A stretch of DNA of 64,000 nucleotides from NCBI GenBank assembly GCA_037176725.1, contig JAZBRS010000054.1:12728001-12792000 (forward strand). Reading direction: 5' to 3'. The translations under genes were made by a program, and so were the position numbers. Of this stretch, positions 1 through 12,612 are shown piece by piece (position 1 is the stretch's first letter; the number at the start of each line of letters is the position of its first letter). Under the pieces are notes generated by a model that was not told the origin of the DNA, did no database searches, and worked only from the letters and a program-made list of their open reading frames with translations. Source of the DNA: Posidonia oceanica. Taxonomy: Eukaryota > Streptophyta > Magnoliopsida > Alismatales > Posidoniaceae.

Positions 1-169
1 CAAGCTTACTTATAAGAAACTTAAAGAGTGGTGACTTTGAAAATAAAGTTAGCATTTGGATTTCAACTGAGATGATCGACTCAAAACGTCAACTAAAATG
101 CAGTCAAGAGACTTAAAATCATCAATTAAAGTCCTACTTTTTTACCATTAAATGTGCATTGAACGGTTG

Positions 170-500
170 TCGGTTGGAGCCTGGAGGAGAGGAGCACCGA
201 GCAGTGTCGGACGTTGGTTCTCTGCCACTCTCGATTTGGGAAATGAGAACTTTAGAAGCCTAGAGGAGAGGAGCACTAAGCGGAGGAGCTTGGAGGATAG
301 GAGCACCGAATGGAGGAGCCTGGAGGAGTTAAGGAGAGAAACATCGAGGAGCCGAGGAGAGGAGCACCAAGTGGAGGAGCCTAGAGGAGAGGAGCACCGA
401 GCGGCAAGCGGAGGAGCCCAGAGGAGTCAACGAGAGGAGCACCGAATGGACTAACGAAGGAGCCGAGGAGAGGAACACCAAGCAGCAACGGTCGGATGTT
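170..500. repeat. Purine-rich minisatellite with flanking direct repeats
   Basis: Imperfect tandem copies of a unit of roughly 27 to 45 bp with the core GGAGGAGAGGAGCACCGAG. The array is bracketed by two related copies (near 208-250 and 490-535) of a segment reading TCGGACGTT...TCTGCCACTCTCGA, so a larger unit may have been duplicated around it. The open frame over it (152-454) is only repeat translation. Confidence 0.7.
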
Positions 501-534
501 ATTCTTTGCCACTCTCGAGTTTTGAAATGGAAAG

Positions 535-970
535 TTGAGAACTCGTAAAGTTAGGGTTAGGAAGTTAGGGATTTGAGGATTGGAATGGAAATTATTTTTA
601 TATTATTTTGAATAAAAATGAATGATAGAGATTTAAACTCATTTAATCCAATGATAGATGAAGTGTGAAGATGTAAAAATATATATATATATATAATATA
701 TTAATATATAGATCGATTCTCGATTCAATTAATCATACCTAGAATAAAAAATCGAACTATTAAAAACAATTCTAAAATTTAAAAATCGAATCAAACCATC
801 AAATAAATCTAAATCAAACCTAACCATACAAAAAATTCGATTTGGTTAAATTCTTACCGGACCACGTGCATCCTGTTGTTCTCCGCTGGAACTAGCAAAT
901 ATTTGGCGGGACTGAGGTTGAACCAGAGGAGTCTTCGAGACCCGAAGAACAAAACGAGCCATCATCGATC
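535..970. other. AT-rich upstream region of the ABC transporter gene
   Basis: About 440 bases without a gene. It holds a TA dinucleotide run near 681-700 and AT-rich sequence up to about 850, then becomes GC-richer just before the ABC transporter start at 971. The core promoter and 5' UTR probably lie here, but I cannot place a start site. Confidence 0.4.
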
Positions 971-3900
971 ATGTCTTTTCTTCTTCTTGGACTCAACACT
1001 GCCAGCATTCCTTCTCCTCCAGCTCCATTCCCACCATCACCACCACTCCATCGTCGTCACCATCCCCAAACCCTAACATTCCGATCTCCCCCATCCAAAA
1101 CCAAACCCCTCCCTTTCATCGCCTTCCTCTCTCCCCGATCGGATCTCCATTCCCTCCCCTTCTGGTCCTCCCCACTCCACCACCTCAAACCCTACATCCT
1201 CTCCCAATGGGATCCTATCCTCAAAGGCTGGCTCTGCAGCGCAGCCTCCGTTTACTGCCTCTCCGCCGCCGTGCCGAAAGTTGGGCGGCTTCCGGCTTTG
1301 CTGTCCGTGGCGGACACGCCGGGGAGGGTGGTGGAGGTCGGGATGCCGTTTCTGGCCCTGGTGCTGGTGAATTGTTGTGCGAATTATCTGCAGCAGGCGT
1401 ATCTGTGGGAGGCGGCGTTGAAGGCGGTGCGTGGGGTGCGCGGGTACGTGTTCGATAGGGTTCTGCAGAGGGATCTCGGGTTTTGGGAGGGGGGAGGTGG
1501 TGTTCCGCCCGGGGATGTCGCGTTTAGGATCACGGCCGAGGCGTCGGTTGTGGCGGACACGTTGTATGCTCTTCTGAATGTGAGATTTCCTTTTCGGTTC
1601 TAACGGAAGTACACAAATTTAGTTATTGGAAATGAATTTTGGGATTGCTTGGAAGTTGACTTGCCATTTGGAGATATAAAATTATAGAGAGCTTTGGCCT
1701 GGCATGGCGGTATAATGTACCATGTGTTTTTTTTTTGTTCCAGATGCTTGTGCCTAGTACTTTGCAATTAATAGCAATGGCAAATCAGATGGTTTCAGTC
1801 AGTCCTATACTTTCGTCAGCGACAGCTTTGGTATGTTCCAGAAGTAGAGTTTTTAGCTTGTTTATGTAATGGTGCTAACGTTAGCATTTGTTAATCGGAA
1901 GTAGGCTATTCCTTGCTTATGTCTTGTTGTCACCTACCTTGGTGAAAGCCTTCGGAGGATCTCACAGAGGGCTCATGCTAGTGCAGCTAGGCTTTCTTCT
2001 TACCTGAATGAGGTATGCAATATTCGACTATGTACCTAATAAAAATGAGAGGTAACTGTGTATATCATTTTCTTCTTACTTGGAATATATGTGTGCCATC
2101 ATTGTAAACCTGTGGTAGTGCAGCGATATGACATTGTTGGTTTCTCTGAAGTTCAAGCAAATTAAATGTTCTTAATTTAATATAGTTTCTGGTTAAGTTG
2201 AGATAGACATTAAGTAAGTGGTTATCTGAGATATAGTATAATTTTTCAGGTCCTCCCATCAATGCTCATAGTTAAAGCTAACAATGCAGAGGTGAAGGAA
2301 AGCTCACGCTTTCAAAAACTTGTCGAGGATGACCTTCAGAATCTTTTGAAAAAGAGAAAAATGAAAGCATTTGTTCCTCAGATCATACAGGTCCTGGGTA
2401 TTGGAGGATTAATTGTACTCTGTACTAGTTCAATCCTGGTTTCAGGAGGTTCTTTTGATTGTTCCACAATAGTTTCCTTTATAACATCACTGGCTCTTCT
2501 GGTCGAGCCTATTAAGGTACATTGCGGTACTTAGATAAACATTGATAATTGTTGTCTTCTTCCTGCAAACATTATTTTAGAATATTAAGAAAGTAAAATA
2601 GTATTGATATTTCTTAGTATCTAAACTGACTGATCATATTGTACCTGATCTATCATTTGTCGCTTACAGGGTATAGGAAAAGCATACAATGAGTTTAAGC
2701 AAGGAGAGCCAGCCGTGGAGCGCTTGTTTGATTTGGCAAAGTTCAATTCTCAAGTATCTATTCTCCTCAGCTGTCTTTTTATGAGTCATTCTTTGCAGTT
2801 TTCCCGGTTTCACTGAGCCAAGGTTTTTTTTTTTACTACTGACCACTATATCCTTCATGAATATTACTTTTGTTATACTTCATCCAATTTAAAATCAGTG
2901 GTTAGAGTATTGCTTTCATACGGTGACAGTCATTGGTTCAAATCCAATAGTAGGCAGAACTTATTAGATACCGGTGTAAATCCCTGAAAATTGTTGTAGT
3001 TAATTTCTGGGTTGTGAAATATTGGGATCATAACATCTACAATGTCACGTGGAGGCACAAATTTCTCCCCTACAGCTGATACATTGTAAAGCTTAAATAA
3101 GAGAAAGAAAACCAGTCACCTTCTCTTATGATTATCTTGCCAACTAGCAGATGCACAATCTTCTTTTGAAACCGTTTATTGTGACCTGAATTAATTGGTT
3201 ATAAGTTGTTACCATGAACCTCAGTCTAGTTAGACACCTATGATGCATAACTTTCCCCAGCAATTTATTTATATTTTACCTTTTCTGTTTATTATGAGAC
3301 AGAACTTCACTTGTGTAGGATATCCTACCGAATGATTACATTCACAGAATTTATATCATTCAAAGCATATTTTTTATCCACATAACCTTTCTAGAGTTGT
3401 TTTTTCGTTATGATGTTATTGCATACAGGTGGCTGACAAATTGGGTGCATCTGAGCTGAAAACCGTTAAAGGGGACATAAAATTCTTGAATGTAACTTTC
3501 AGATATGGAGATAACATGCCTCTTGTTCTAAATGGATTGAATCTGCATGTCAAGCAAGGGGAGACAGTTGCCCTTGTTGGGCCTTCTGGAGGAGGAAAAT
3601 CAACTCTCACAAAGTTGCTTCTTCGTCTATACCATCCATTGTCTGGTGAGACATATTTGCAATTTACACCAAAGTTCTTGGTCAGGTGGCCCAACTAACA
3701 ATGGGAAAAAATAGTTACATGTATCTGCTTCATTTCTCTACAAAAGATACGACAAACCTTTTTACTTGATAGCCTTACTAGCAAGAGTTCAACTTTGAGT
3801 AAAATTAAAGTAAATTCCATTCCTTGTAATTGCAGGTTGCATACTTCTAGATGATCATGATATTCGGGACATCCAACTGAAAAGTTTGAGGAGACATGTT

Positions 3901-5456
3901 AGTTTAGTTTCACAGGATATAGTAAGTGAATTTATTCTTGTCGTCCATTTAGTATTTGGTTTGCCATTCTGCCTCACGCACGTATTAATACATTAAATGC
4001 TGGTCCCTTCTCACCTTGAAGAATCTCGAAGCCTTTCCTCATTCTGATACATTCTGGTATACTTCTTTTGATGTTAGTCAACTTCTATAAACATGTGGAA
4101 GTGGAACAGGATATCATGCACCTTGAATCATGTTTTGAGTGATACCCTAACCGTTTGAAAGGATGCATCCTGATAGTTAGAACTGCTATTTGGTGGTTGT
4201 CACTGTATTCTGCAATTTCTTTGTGATCAACTGCCAACTGGCAAGTTCCAAGTGATAGTTACCAAAGCAATCCTGCTTTCATCATTTTCATCAGAAACTT
4301 CTAAGTGTCGGTTGCAGAATCATTTTTTTTTTGTTGTCTCAAAAGGGAAATAACTTGTACTTGTGTGTTTCTCTCCTGCTAGGAACATATATGGCTTTCT
4401 ATTTTCTCTAAAAACATAGCTACCTGAGCTGACTCTTTTTTCCCTTTTATGCTCAGGTGCTGTTTACAGGAAGTGTTGCTGAAAACATTGCCTATAAAGA
4501 TTTGCTAGGGGAAGTCAACATGCAAGATGTTGAGAATGCTGCTAGAGTTGCAAACGCTGATGTGTTTATTAGAAAACTCCCAGATGGTTATGAAACAGAT
4601 GTTGGGCCAAAGGGCTCATGTCTGAGTGGAGGTCAAAGGCAAAGGTGAAATCCTCTTCCAGCTTAGTTATTTATTATTTTGTCAAATTGTTAGGGCGTTT
4701 TAATGCATACGATAAATGCTTCTAGTTAAACACCAATATTATTGTGTTATCAAAAACTAACTTTTGCATGTTCTCCTTGCAAGGGAAGACTAGCAATAGC
4801 AAGAGCATTATATCAGAAATCCTCCATACTTATTCTAGATGAAGCAACTTCAGCTTTGGACAGTGCTTCAGAGTGTTTGGTTAGACAAGCTTTGGGGCGT
4901 CTGATGCTTGACCACACTGTAAGTCGAGAAGACTTTTTCTACTGTCATTTACTCATTTTGTTGTTAAGAAATTTTCCACTGCATAGTTCTGAGCATCATC
5001 TACTAATTTTTAAGGGATTTTTAATGATATTCATGAACTCTAAACATATTTGATTCTTACAAATTTTGACATAGTAGGTTCACACCTAACTTGCTTTTGG
5101 ATAATCTTCTAATGGAAGCATCATTTTATATAATTATTGGTTATGGCACGTGCACTAAAAAAAAGCTTTTGTGGCTAATAATTTATTGGGAAAAATAGAA
5201 AAATTCAATATGGAGGAAGAAAAAGAGATAAAAACTGTGAGCTTTTTTAATATTCCATTAGTCAACATATTGTTTGTCAACGCCTGATAAAACAATGATG
5301 TAGGTAATTGTTATCGCCCATCGTCTGGAAACAGTTCTAATGGCGGATCGCATCCTTCTCCTGGAAGGTGGAAGGTTAGAGGAGATGAATCAATCAGCTT
5401 TTCTTTCACGGGATGGTCGTTGTGGCTCTTTTCTAGCAACTGGTCTCATTGCATAG
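971..5456 (+). CDS. ABCB29: Chloroplast half-size ABC transporter, ABCB29 type
   Basis: Ten exons can be joined in phase with GT-AG junctions: 971-1579, 1744-1830, 1905-2012, 2250-2516, 2670-2753, 3429-3645, 3836-3921, 4457-4644, 4789-4918 and 5304-5456, giving 642 residues, close to the Arabidopsis ABCB29 length I recall (about 630). The N-terminus is Ser/Pro-rich with no acidic residues early on, as in a plastid transit peptide. An ABC membrane domain follows in exons 1 to 5. The nucleotide-binding domain shows Walker [10 protein letters not shown] (436-444), signature LSGGQ (542-546), Walker B ILILDE (562-567) and the switch His in VIAHRL (598). The exon 9 acceptor was set at 4788 because it restores GGQRQRLAIAR. 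It is expected to pump an unknown substrate across a plastid membrane as a dimer. Family call is strong; substrate unknown. Confidence 0.9.
2884..2956 (+). pseudogene. Decayed plastid trnM-CAU copy (NUPT) inside intron 5
   Basis: This 73-base stretch, the length of plastid elongator tRNA-Met, keeps the D-arm region (CAGTGGTTAGAGTATTGC), the CAU anticodon loop (TTTCATA) and the T-arm (TCATTGGTTCAAATCCAATAG). The acceptor stem is damaged (CCAATTTAA against the expected ACCTACTTAA), as is one side of the anticodon stem. It therefore looks like nuclear-integrated plastid DNA, not a working tRNA gene. The bases just after it (to about 3000) may also be plastid-derived. Confidence 0.75.
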
Positions 5457-6661
5457 CACACTGATGTAGAATGGTCTTATCTTGTGACTGCATAGATCCC
5501 AAAATGACTAACGATATGGTAAATCCCCTACTCCCTGTAATTGGATTCAGAACAAAGTTTTTTATACGCCGAACACCAACTCTTGGCTAAATGAAATATA
5601 GATCTCCATTAATTGGAAGACAGTTTTGGAGACGATTGAGTTATGAATTTATTTACAGACGAAATAATTTGCTTGCAAACTGATTTTTTGTTGAGTTCTA
5701 CCGAGGTTTATTGAGGCCTATGGATAAAAGACTTTTATCGGGTTCCACAAATTTAAGACAAACCCTCTTTGTTTGAATGCACTAATCAGAAAATTAACTT
5801 GTAGAAGGTTTGTGGACTCGTGGTTTACTTGTGTTTTTGTTTAATTAATGGTGAGCTCCTGTCCTCTTTATTTGGGTTGTGGGCTTCTCTTCCCTTCTAT
5901 TGCAGATGAATTCAGCTGAGGAGCCAGCCAGTATAAAGGGAGAATCGAGTCTATCTAATTACTCAAAGAGGAGGTCAGGAGATCAAAATACTTACCAGGT
6001 TCTCACTGAAGCTCTGTTTGTACGTGAAGAGACCTTCATTGCAAAGGCTACAGACAGAATTTAAGGGTTTAGCTTAAAGGTGAAAAAGGAGATCAAAACG
6101 GCAACCAGCTTGCTCACTAATCCTGATTGCACGTGAAGAGGTCATCATGTAAAGGATATAGACACAATGTAAAGTTTAGTGTTAGGTGGAATTTGTTGAA
6201 TTTTCTTAGTTATAATGTATGAGCGCAATAGAAGAAAGAGAACCGTTTGGAACAATTTGAAAATATATTCTTTCATTTTGGAAAAAGATTTTGAAACATA
6301 TTTGATTCATTTCATTTCAAGATTTGAAAACCATTCCGGGAGCCTTCTTATGTAGAAGTGTTCTACTGTTGTTACATTGTTGTGGCATTTCGGCAACTAT
6401 TACCTCATGTACTGAAATATTAAATGTAATATTCTGAGATCAACAACAGCAAATGAACAAACAAGCAGAATACTTTCCAAAAACAAATTAGCAGAATGCT
6501 GACTCTTGATGAAAATTTTCGTATTCCATTACTGTTGGTAAATAAAGTTAGACCAGCTCTAGAACAGCTGATCTGATGATAAACTTGCATGGTTCTCATA
6601 CATTACTTAAAAAGGGTACGAGGATACTACATCAGATGGTTACAGTAATACAATCACGTCA
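5457..6661. other. 3' flank of the ABC transporter gene and intergenic sequence
   Basis: No further gene seen. The 3' UTR probably lies in the first few hundred bases. A segment near 5985-6062 is repeated in diverged form near 6090-6180; both contain GAGATCAAAA, a CGTGAAGAG and a CA(A)TGTAAAG- or AGACAGAAT-like end. A short open frame (5879-6064) covers the first copy and has no recognisable domain. The end of this stretch should contain the 3' UTR of the convergent - strand gene. Confidence 0.45.
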
Positions 6662-7505
6662 TCATTTGTCACTGTCATCACCGTTGGCCTCAGCATCAGC
6701 CGCAACTTCCTCCGCATCACCTTCATCTTCCACAGCAACCTCCCCATTTTGTGTTTCTTCTTCCATCTTCCGTTTCTTGTTCGCTTCTTTTCCCTTCGTG
6801 GCAAACTTTTTGGCTGCATTCTTTTTTCGATAATCTGAAAAGTAAGTAGAAACCATTGTTACAAACTCACAGTCTTTTACCAATTTCCGTATTACATCTG
6901 CAACAAAATCTGATAAACACCACACCCATTACAAGGCGCTATATGACTCAAGTGCGTGCTGAAGCAAACGCAAAATCACAAACTACAAGATCAACAAGAA
7001 CACACAGACGTACAGCAAAACATTGCTTAAGAATAGTGATAGTGTACTGTGTACACAATCACTAAGGCAACTATCACTGCCATACTACCTTCTAGGGAAG
7101 CCCTGAGAGGACCAACAAACTCGGGGAACTCAATCTCTTCAAGAGCTTTAAAAACATCTTCTGCATTTATCGTCTGTCTCTTTGATTCCTTGCATATGTC
7201 ATTTGCCCTGCATGAGACCATACTTCGTTCTCGTTAAAAACTTGAAGAAACCCAAGTGAAGAAGAGGGTCATACTTACGTTGCCGATAGGTAGTGGATGA
7301 AGATACGCGCGCTCTCGGAGAAAGCGAGGAGAGACTCCTTGTTTACGATCACACCATTCTCATCCCCTTCTCCTCCATTTCCTTTGGCCTTGGAAGATGA
7401 AGAAGCCAACTGTTCGAGCTTGTCCTTCACTATCCTCCGAACGATGCTCCTCGGCAGCTCCTCCACCGCCGCCACCGGCTCCCCTCCCGCCCCCTTCTTC
7501 GCCAT
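6662..7505 (-). CDS. Histone-fold DNA polymerase epsilon subunit, NF-YB11/DPB4 (POLE3) type
   Basis: Three exons on the - strand (7505-7279, 7207-7089, 6834-6662) join in phase to 172 residues. The ATG at 7505 gives MAKKGAGGEP; the frame is open a little further up only through a TTG. Residues about 16-110 form an NF-YB/H2B-like histone fold: LPRSIVRRIVKDKL (helix 1), NKESLLAFSESARIFIHYLSATAND (long helix 2) and RQTINAEDVFKALEEIEF (helix 3). A basic stretch follows (DYRKKNAAKK, NKKRKMEEE), then an acidic tail, typical of POLE3/CHRAC17/Dpb4 and not of CCAAT-binding NF-YB. Expected role: nuclear, pairing with an NF-YC-like partner in DNA polymerase epsilon and possibly in chromatin complexes. 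Its upstream region is shared with the + gene whose leader begins near 7850. Confidence 0.88.
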
Positions 7506-8193
7506 CACCACCGCCAAACCCTAGAAGGCTGGAACTCTCCCCACCCCCAAAAATTTCCCGCCGACGACTTCCCCAATTTATTCATGAGAAAATTAGTTTC
7601 ACACCCCTGTAAAACAGTGTAAAGAATATTAAGGGACTACATGGCCAATAAAGTAGATGTTTGGGGTTTCTTCTTAGATTCTAAACCCTAGCTAAATCAC
7701 ACACTGGAAGACTGAAGACTGAAGAGCGAGAGAGTGTTTGAGGGAGAGGGAGAGGAGAAGAGAAGCTGTGACTCCCTAAATATTTTTTTTTATGGCCTTT
7801 ATATATATGTGCATACGTTAGGGTCATAATTTACCCTCTACACAGTCCTAAACCCTTTAAATTTTTTTCCCATGCGACGCCTCTTTCCCTTCTCATCTTT
7901 TTCTCCCCATCTCGAGTTCCCCTTCCTCCCTTTGTTTTGTTTTTGTTTTTGTTTTTTTTTTTTTTTTGCCTTGGGTAGAAACGGTGCTTGAGGAAGAGAA
8001 AAGAGAATTGGGGAGTTGCTGGTGGCGGGTGCTTTGGGAGATCGGCTAGTGTGGCTGTTGGTGGTGGTCGCCCTCCTCGTCTCCTCCTCTGTTTTGGGGC
8101 GTAGGTTGCGTCGACGCAGTGTGGTGATCGGCACAACCACACCCCACCACCACCCCCCCGAAATCGTCGGGTTCTCGTGGTCGTTTCCCTCAG
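7506..8193 (+). promoter_or_regulatory. Shared divergent upstream region and probable non-coding first exon of the next gene
   Basis: The - strand DPB4-type gene starts at 7505 and the next gene reads the other way. The interval holds a TATA-like run (7800-7808), CT-rich leader-like sequence and a T-rich tract near 7935-7970. A strong donor, CAG then GTGAGTG, lies at 8193/8194, followed by a 1.6-kb intron-like stretch. A short frame at 8016-8207 begins with a hydrophobic segment but crosses the donor and is more likely part of a leader exon. Inference from splice signals only. Confidence 0.45.
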
Positions 8194-9778
8194 GTGAGTG
8201 GGTTTAGTTTAGTAGATAGTTCTAGTTTTGATGCAGGGGTGAGAAAAAAATCCATGCCAAGTGTTTCCTGTGATATTCTAGTTAGCAGATGATTAATCTG
8301 ATTCGGTTCTCAGATGGCTAGTCTTGATCATAGACATAACCTCATCTATGCAAAATTTATATGAGATTAAAATGTTGTGTAGTTATTGCACCAGAAATAG
8401 CAATAGACGTGGCTTGTGTTTTCCCTTGTTGCTATTACAGATTCTGGAAAATTTTGAGATCTAAACTGTAGATAAATTTGTTTACCAAAGTTTATTTCTT
8501 TTGGGTGGAGTTGACAAGGAATATATATGGTTGTTTTCAGTCGCTGTCTGATAGCTTGGGGACTTATTATTCTTAGTATTATTATTCTTACAAGCATGGA
8601 TTCTAAGTCTGTTAGACAAGTAGATTTAATAATTTTTAGACACAAGCATTTGAAAGTTCTGGATATTTCTTCTTGTTGTAGAGATAATGTCAAATTCTCT
8701 AGAATTCTTGAGCAAGTGCATTATGAATTTTGATAATCTCGTACCAGGATTTTGTCTAGTGGAAGTTCTGATTTTTCTGAATGATAGAGATGAAGTCAGT
8801 TTTATTTTCCCTTTTTGCTGGAAATTCGTGAACAAATGAAATGCCAGAGTTCTTAAACCAGTGCACTTAGAATTTAAACAGGATTCTGTATCAAATCTGG
8901 AATTGAATTCTGTTTGAGAATATGATGGAATTTTTACTCTTAGACGTGATCTTTATGAAGAAATTTAGAATTTATATTTTTCCATACTTTTGGTTTTAAA
9001 GGTTTCAAGATTTAGACGAGTTTCCTCGTGTTACTCGAGTTTCATTCTTAGCATCTTGAAACGAGTTGCTTCAGACTAGACTGGCTTAAATGCCTGAGGG
9101 TCCACTGCAGGGGACCAGGAGTTTGGACCTCCAATTTCATCTTGGTAATAACAACTATAGTGTGGAACTGTGGAACTGAAATGCCTAATGTGCACATCTT
9201 TCGGGCTTCCAAGGAAAATACTATATGAGGAGTTATCAAGACAGAGTTTACGTTAACCACGAAGTTGAGATTTGTCATTGTGGTTGATGAGAATCTAGTT
9301 TTCTGAAAATACCAGTTGTTTTCTTTAAAGAGTTTTTCTTAGAATCCCATTAACATACATGAATAGAGACATGGATTTCTTCTCTTATGCCTATTCAAAG
9401 AGTTTTACAAGAGCTAAATTTTCGCAAGAAAAGTGTTTCTTTCCGGATTATCAAGATCTAGATGATTTTTAAGATTATTGTGGTTAACATATTGAATTCC
9501 TTCGTAGTCGTAAATCGTATGTTTTATCATTATTGTTTATGTTCATGGTAAAGACATTTAGTTCATAACAGTTTATTTAGAATTTGAATATAGGGTTAGA
9601 GTATCCTTGTTAGAGGGATACACAACTAATCATTGAGTCTTTTGACTCATTAAATTTTCTCTTGTTGTTCATTCAGTTTCTCAAGTGAGGCAATAGCTTA
9701 GTGGCATTGGTTGTAGTACCAGGAGAAGTGAGAACCAGAAGAAAATCTTGTCCCTCTAGAGGGGACGGGGTTTTACAG
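8194..9778 (+). other. Probable 5' UTR (leader) intron
   Basis: It starts with GTGAGTG and ends at TTTTACAG, five bases before the ATG at 9784. The interval is AT-rich, has no credible coding frame and carries no repeat I recognise. A long leader intron directly before the start codon is common in constitutively expressed plant genes. Transcript data would settle it. Confidence 0.5.
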
Positions 9779-9783
9779 AAGCA

Positions 9784-10095
9784 ATGGCGGGAGAGGAGGC
9801 GAAGTCGGTGGTGGGAAGGTGGAGGGAGGTGGTGGAGAGCAGGTGGAGGAAGGCAGGGGAGCACGCCGAGGCGTACCCGTACGTGTGGGGCTCGTACATA
9901 CTAGTGTACGGTGGTCTCGGGGCGTTTGTGGCGTACAAGTGGAGGAAGCTGCGAAGGATGGAGGCAAGAGTCAAAGCCCTCCAGGAGAGAGCGAGAAAGA
10001 AAGCTGAGGCCGCTGAGCAAGCTGCTGCTGCTCCTACTGGTACTTCTTCTCCGTCGAAATCCAACAAGCCTGGTGCCTTCCCTCCTCTTCCGTGA
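9784..10095 (+). CDS. Small single-span membrane protein, conserved-looking, function unknown
   Basis: A 103-residue frame in a single exon. Residues 1-30 are charged and amphipathic (GRWREVVESRWRKAGEHAEA). One hydrophobic segment (about 31-50, YPYVWGSYILVYGGLGAFVA) is followed at once by a basic patch (YKWRKLRRMEARVK). A short Ala/Lys/Glu-rich coiled-coil-like helix comes next, then a Pro/Ser tail ending FPPLP. The basic patch after the span suggests the C-terminus faces the cytosol or a matrix side. GC content and codon use match the ABC transporter first exon, and the start lies just after a good splice acceptor (9778). I cannot name the family; a mitochondrial or ER membrane protein is possible. 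Confidence 0.7.
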   Translation: MAGEEAKSVVGRWREVVESRWRKAGEHAEAYPYVWGSYILVYGGLGAFVAYKWRKLRRMEARVKALQERARKKAEAAEQAAAAPTGTSSPSKSNKPGAFPPLP

Positions 10096-12612
10096 TGAGA
10101 GCCCCTAAGTTGGTTTCACCAGTTGTAATTCTCTGCGAAAATTCAGTTTGGATAGTCCTGCAGGATTGGGATATTCAGGGTTTTGAATCGGATGGAGTTT
10201 AGTAGTTTTCCTGGGGAATCAGTATGTTCACTTCCTGGTATACTAGTAATGCGATGATAAAGATCGTAACTTTTACTCCAATTTATGTGCGAGCTCTGTT
10301 GGCACGATTTTGCCCCCATTGTGTGCGTTCTTAAATTGTATTGTAGGTTTGATCTTTGCTTGTCTGTGTTGGACATTTGTAGATTGGTTATTAGTATCTT
10401 ATTACCTTATATTTATGAAAAACATTGCAGATTGGATTGCCCAGAAAAAATGGCTAATGGATTTATCAAATGTACAATGGACACTTGTGTAGTATATGAT
10501 TCTGTTTTACCTAGGGTCTCGTTCCAATAGTTATGAATTAGCATTTACTAGTTTTGGTGTATGAATTCCTATTTCGTTCAAATGAAGAAGGATAGAGATA
10601 GGAACATGATTATAATAATTGTATAGGTTCGGAAATGATACCTTTGAAGTTTCCTAGTTTTTTAGTTGAGATGAGAGCATGAATATAATAATTTTTCCAT
10701 GTCGGAATTTGGATTTGTAATAATTAATTTCGTTGATAGTAAGGGCCTGATAGCCATGCTTATGACTGGATTATTTCAATATATAGTGTAGAACGAGAGG
10801 TTAAATAAGGGCACTCTTAAAGTGCATCTTTTGTGTTCTTTGGTTTATCGACATGTGGTACTGCAGCTAAGATAAATGTCTGATTTCCTTTTTCTTCACC
10901 TTCATGACTTCATTCATTCATCGTCCATCTGTGATACAAGAAGTAAGAGGTTTTCCTTTTAACTTTGAGTTGCATACATTTTGGAGTATTGAATTCACAA
11001 TAAAGGAGTGTAGCTTTTTTTTATACAAACTTTATCTTGTTGTAGATCAGATGGTAATTGTTAAGAAATCCGGACTCCGGTTGAGAGCTATACTTCACTA
11101 AATTTGGTTTATGCAAGGGCTGGAACTTTTGACACATGTTGTTTTGATGGTTTTCTTTTGATGTATGGAGCTAGGAAGATTTGTTGCTTTGCCTTTTGTG
11201 TCGGATTGAAATGAAAAGGGTGGGACTCAGAGCATCATTGCAGTATTTATTCAAAACACAAAAGGACAGTGAATGTAAGTTCTGCAATGATATCTGGCAA
11301 AGTTTCCTAAATGTTGTGAATATTTGAAATCCAAATAATTTTGATCACATTGATAGCAAGTACCTAACTTTTATGCTTATTAACGGTGTTATCTGTCTGC
11401 CCCTGTTGCGTGCTCTGTTTTATCCATGTACTTCTGGAAACTGCAGCCAACATAATATGGCTAGTTAGTCTGATTTTCATTTTTGCGACTTTATTCTGTG
11501 ATGATGTTGAGTGGTATAAGAAGAGAAAATTTTCATTTAACTTAAGCATACTTGTTAGACTGGTGAACTGAACAAGGAGGAGAATAGCTTATTCAATTAT
11601 TATCATCTGAAAATAGTCCACCATTATTGCAAGTTATCTTGGCTGGTAATGGTGAACGCAAAAGGTACGGCTGCTGGCAGAAGCAGTTTTTTCTTATGCT
11701 TTTCTTTTCTTTTCCTGTAACAAAATGCTGGAAGCTCAGTTTTTTGATCTATATTGGATTGAATTATTGAAATGGACGTGTGGATTCCATGATGACTAAG
11801 AATGGGTTTCTTTACGATGCCCTAAATATATCATTTGAAGAGTTAACCTTCCCACAGGAGCATTGCTACAAGCTGGCTGAACAGATTGGCAAATGAATAG
11901 CTTCCGAGATAGGGAGATCGTAACTTTGATCATTTCTATAGAATAATAGTAAAATTGTGTTCCATGATGGAGAAGGTACAATATCACAGTAGAAAAACGT
12001 GAAGAGTGTAACTACAGCAACAAATGTTGGGGAAGCAAAGGGCACAATGTTCAGATGGTGAGGTACAAAATGCAGATATCTGAACTCTGATTCTACTTGA
12101 GAAACATTCGCCAAAGAAAGCAACTTCAGTCGCAACTTCTGAAAGCAGTAGCTCTCAATTGATCGAACTTCTCTGATTCAACACCAACATTGCAGATATC
12201 AAACGTGTTCAGACATAATCATTGTGTTTCATACATTAGTTTCATATCTTTTACCGTTTTGGAATCAACTTCACCAGTATTAAAGTCCTAGATTATATCA
12301 CTTTCATACAGCAAAATCAATCATCTAAGCATGCTGTTTTATCATTGGTTTACTCTTGATACCGTAAATCCTAGATTACAAGTTTCATACAGCAAATCAA
12401 CCTAACCATGCTGTTTCCCAACAGTTGGAAGAACGACAGCATAAAACTGACAGAAGGATGAAAATATATCACATTAATCTGAAATAATATCTTTCAAATA
12501 TTACATATACTGCAACTATTTAACCCATATCATATAGAAATCTTCCGATTTCTGCTGGTAGACAAAAGAATTAAAACTCTAAGTGGAATAAGAGAACTGT
12601 AACTCTTTCAAA
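10096..12612. other. Intergenic region with a diverged 82-bp tandem repeat
   Basis: About 2.5 kb with no supported gene. The first few hundred bases are probably the 3' UTR of the small membrane protein gene. Near 12287-12345 and 12369-12420 a segment with TCCTAGATTA, CATACAGCAAA and CATGCTGTTT occurs twice. The last ~100 bases should hold the 3' UTR of the - strand glutaredoxin-like gene. Confidence 0.4.

Noticed and set aside
2884..2956. A functional tRNA-Met gene
   Set aside because: The acceptor stem does not pair and the sequence is plastid-type within a nuclear intron, so it is a transferred fragment.
6576..7612. + strand frames over the DPB4-type gene
   Set aside because: Antisense to a well-supported three-exon histone-fold gene.
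8016..8207. 63-residue frame with a hydrophobic start
   Set aside because: It crosses a strong splice donor and lies where the leader exon of the next gene is expected; no homology recognised.
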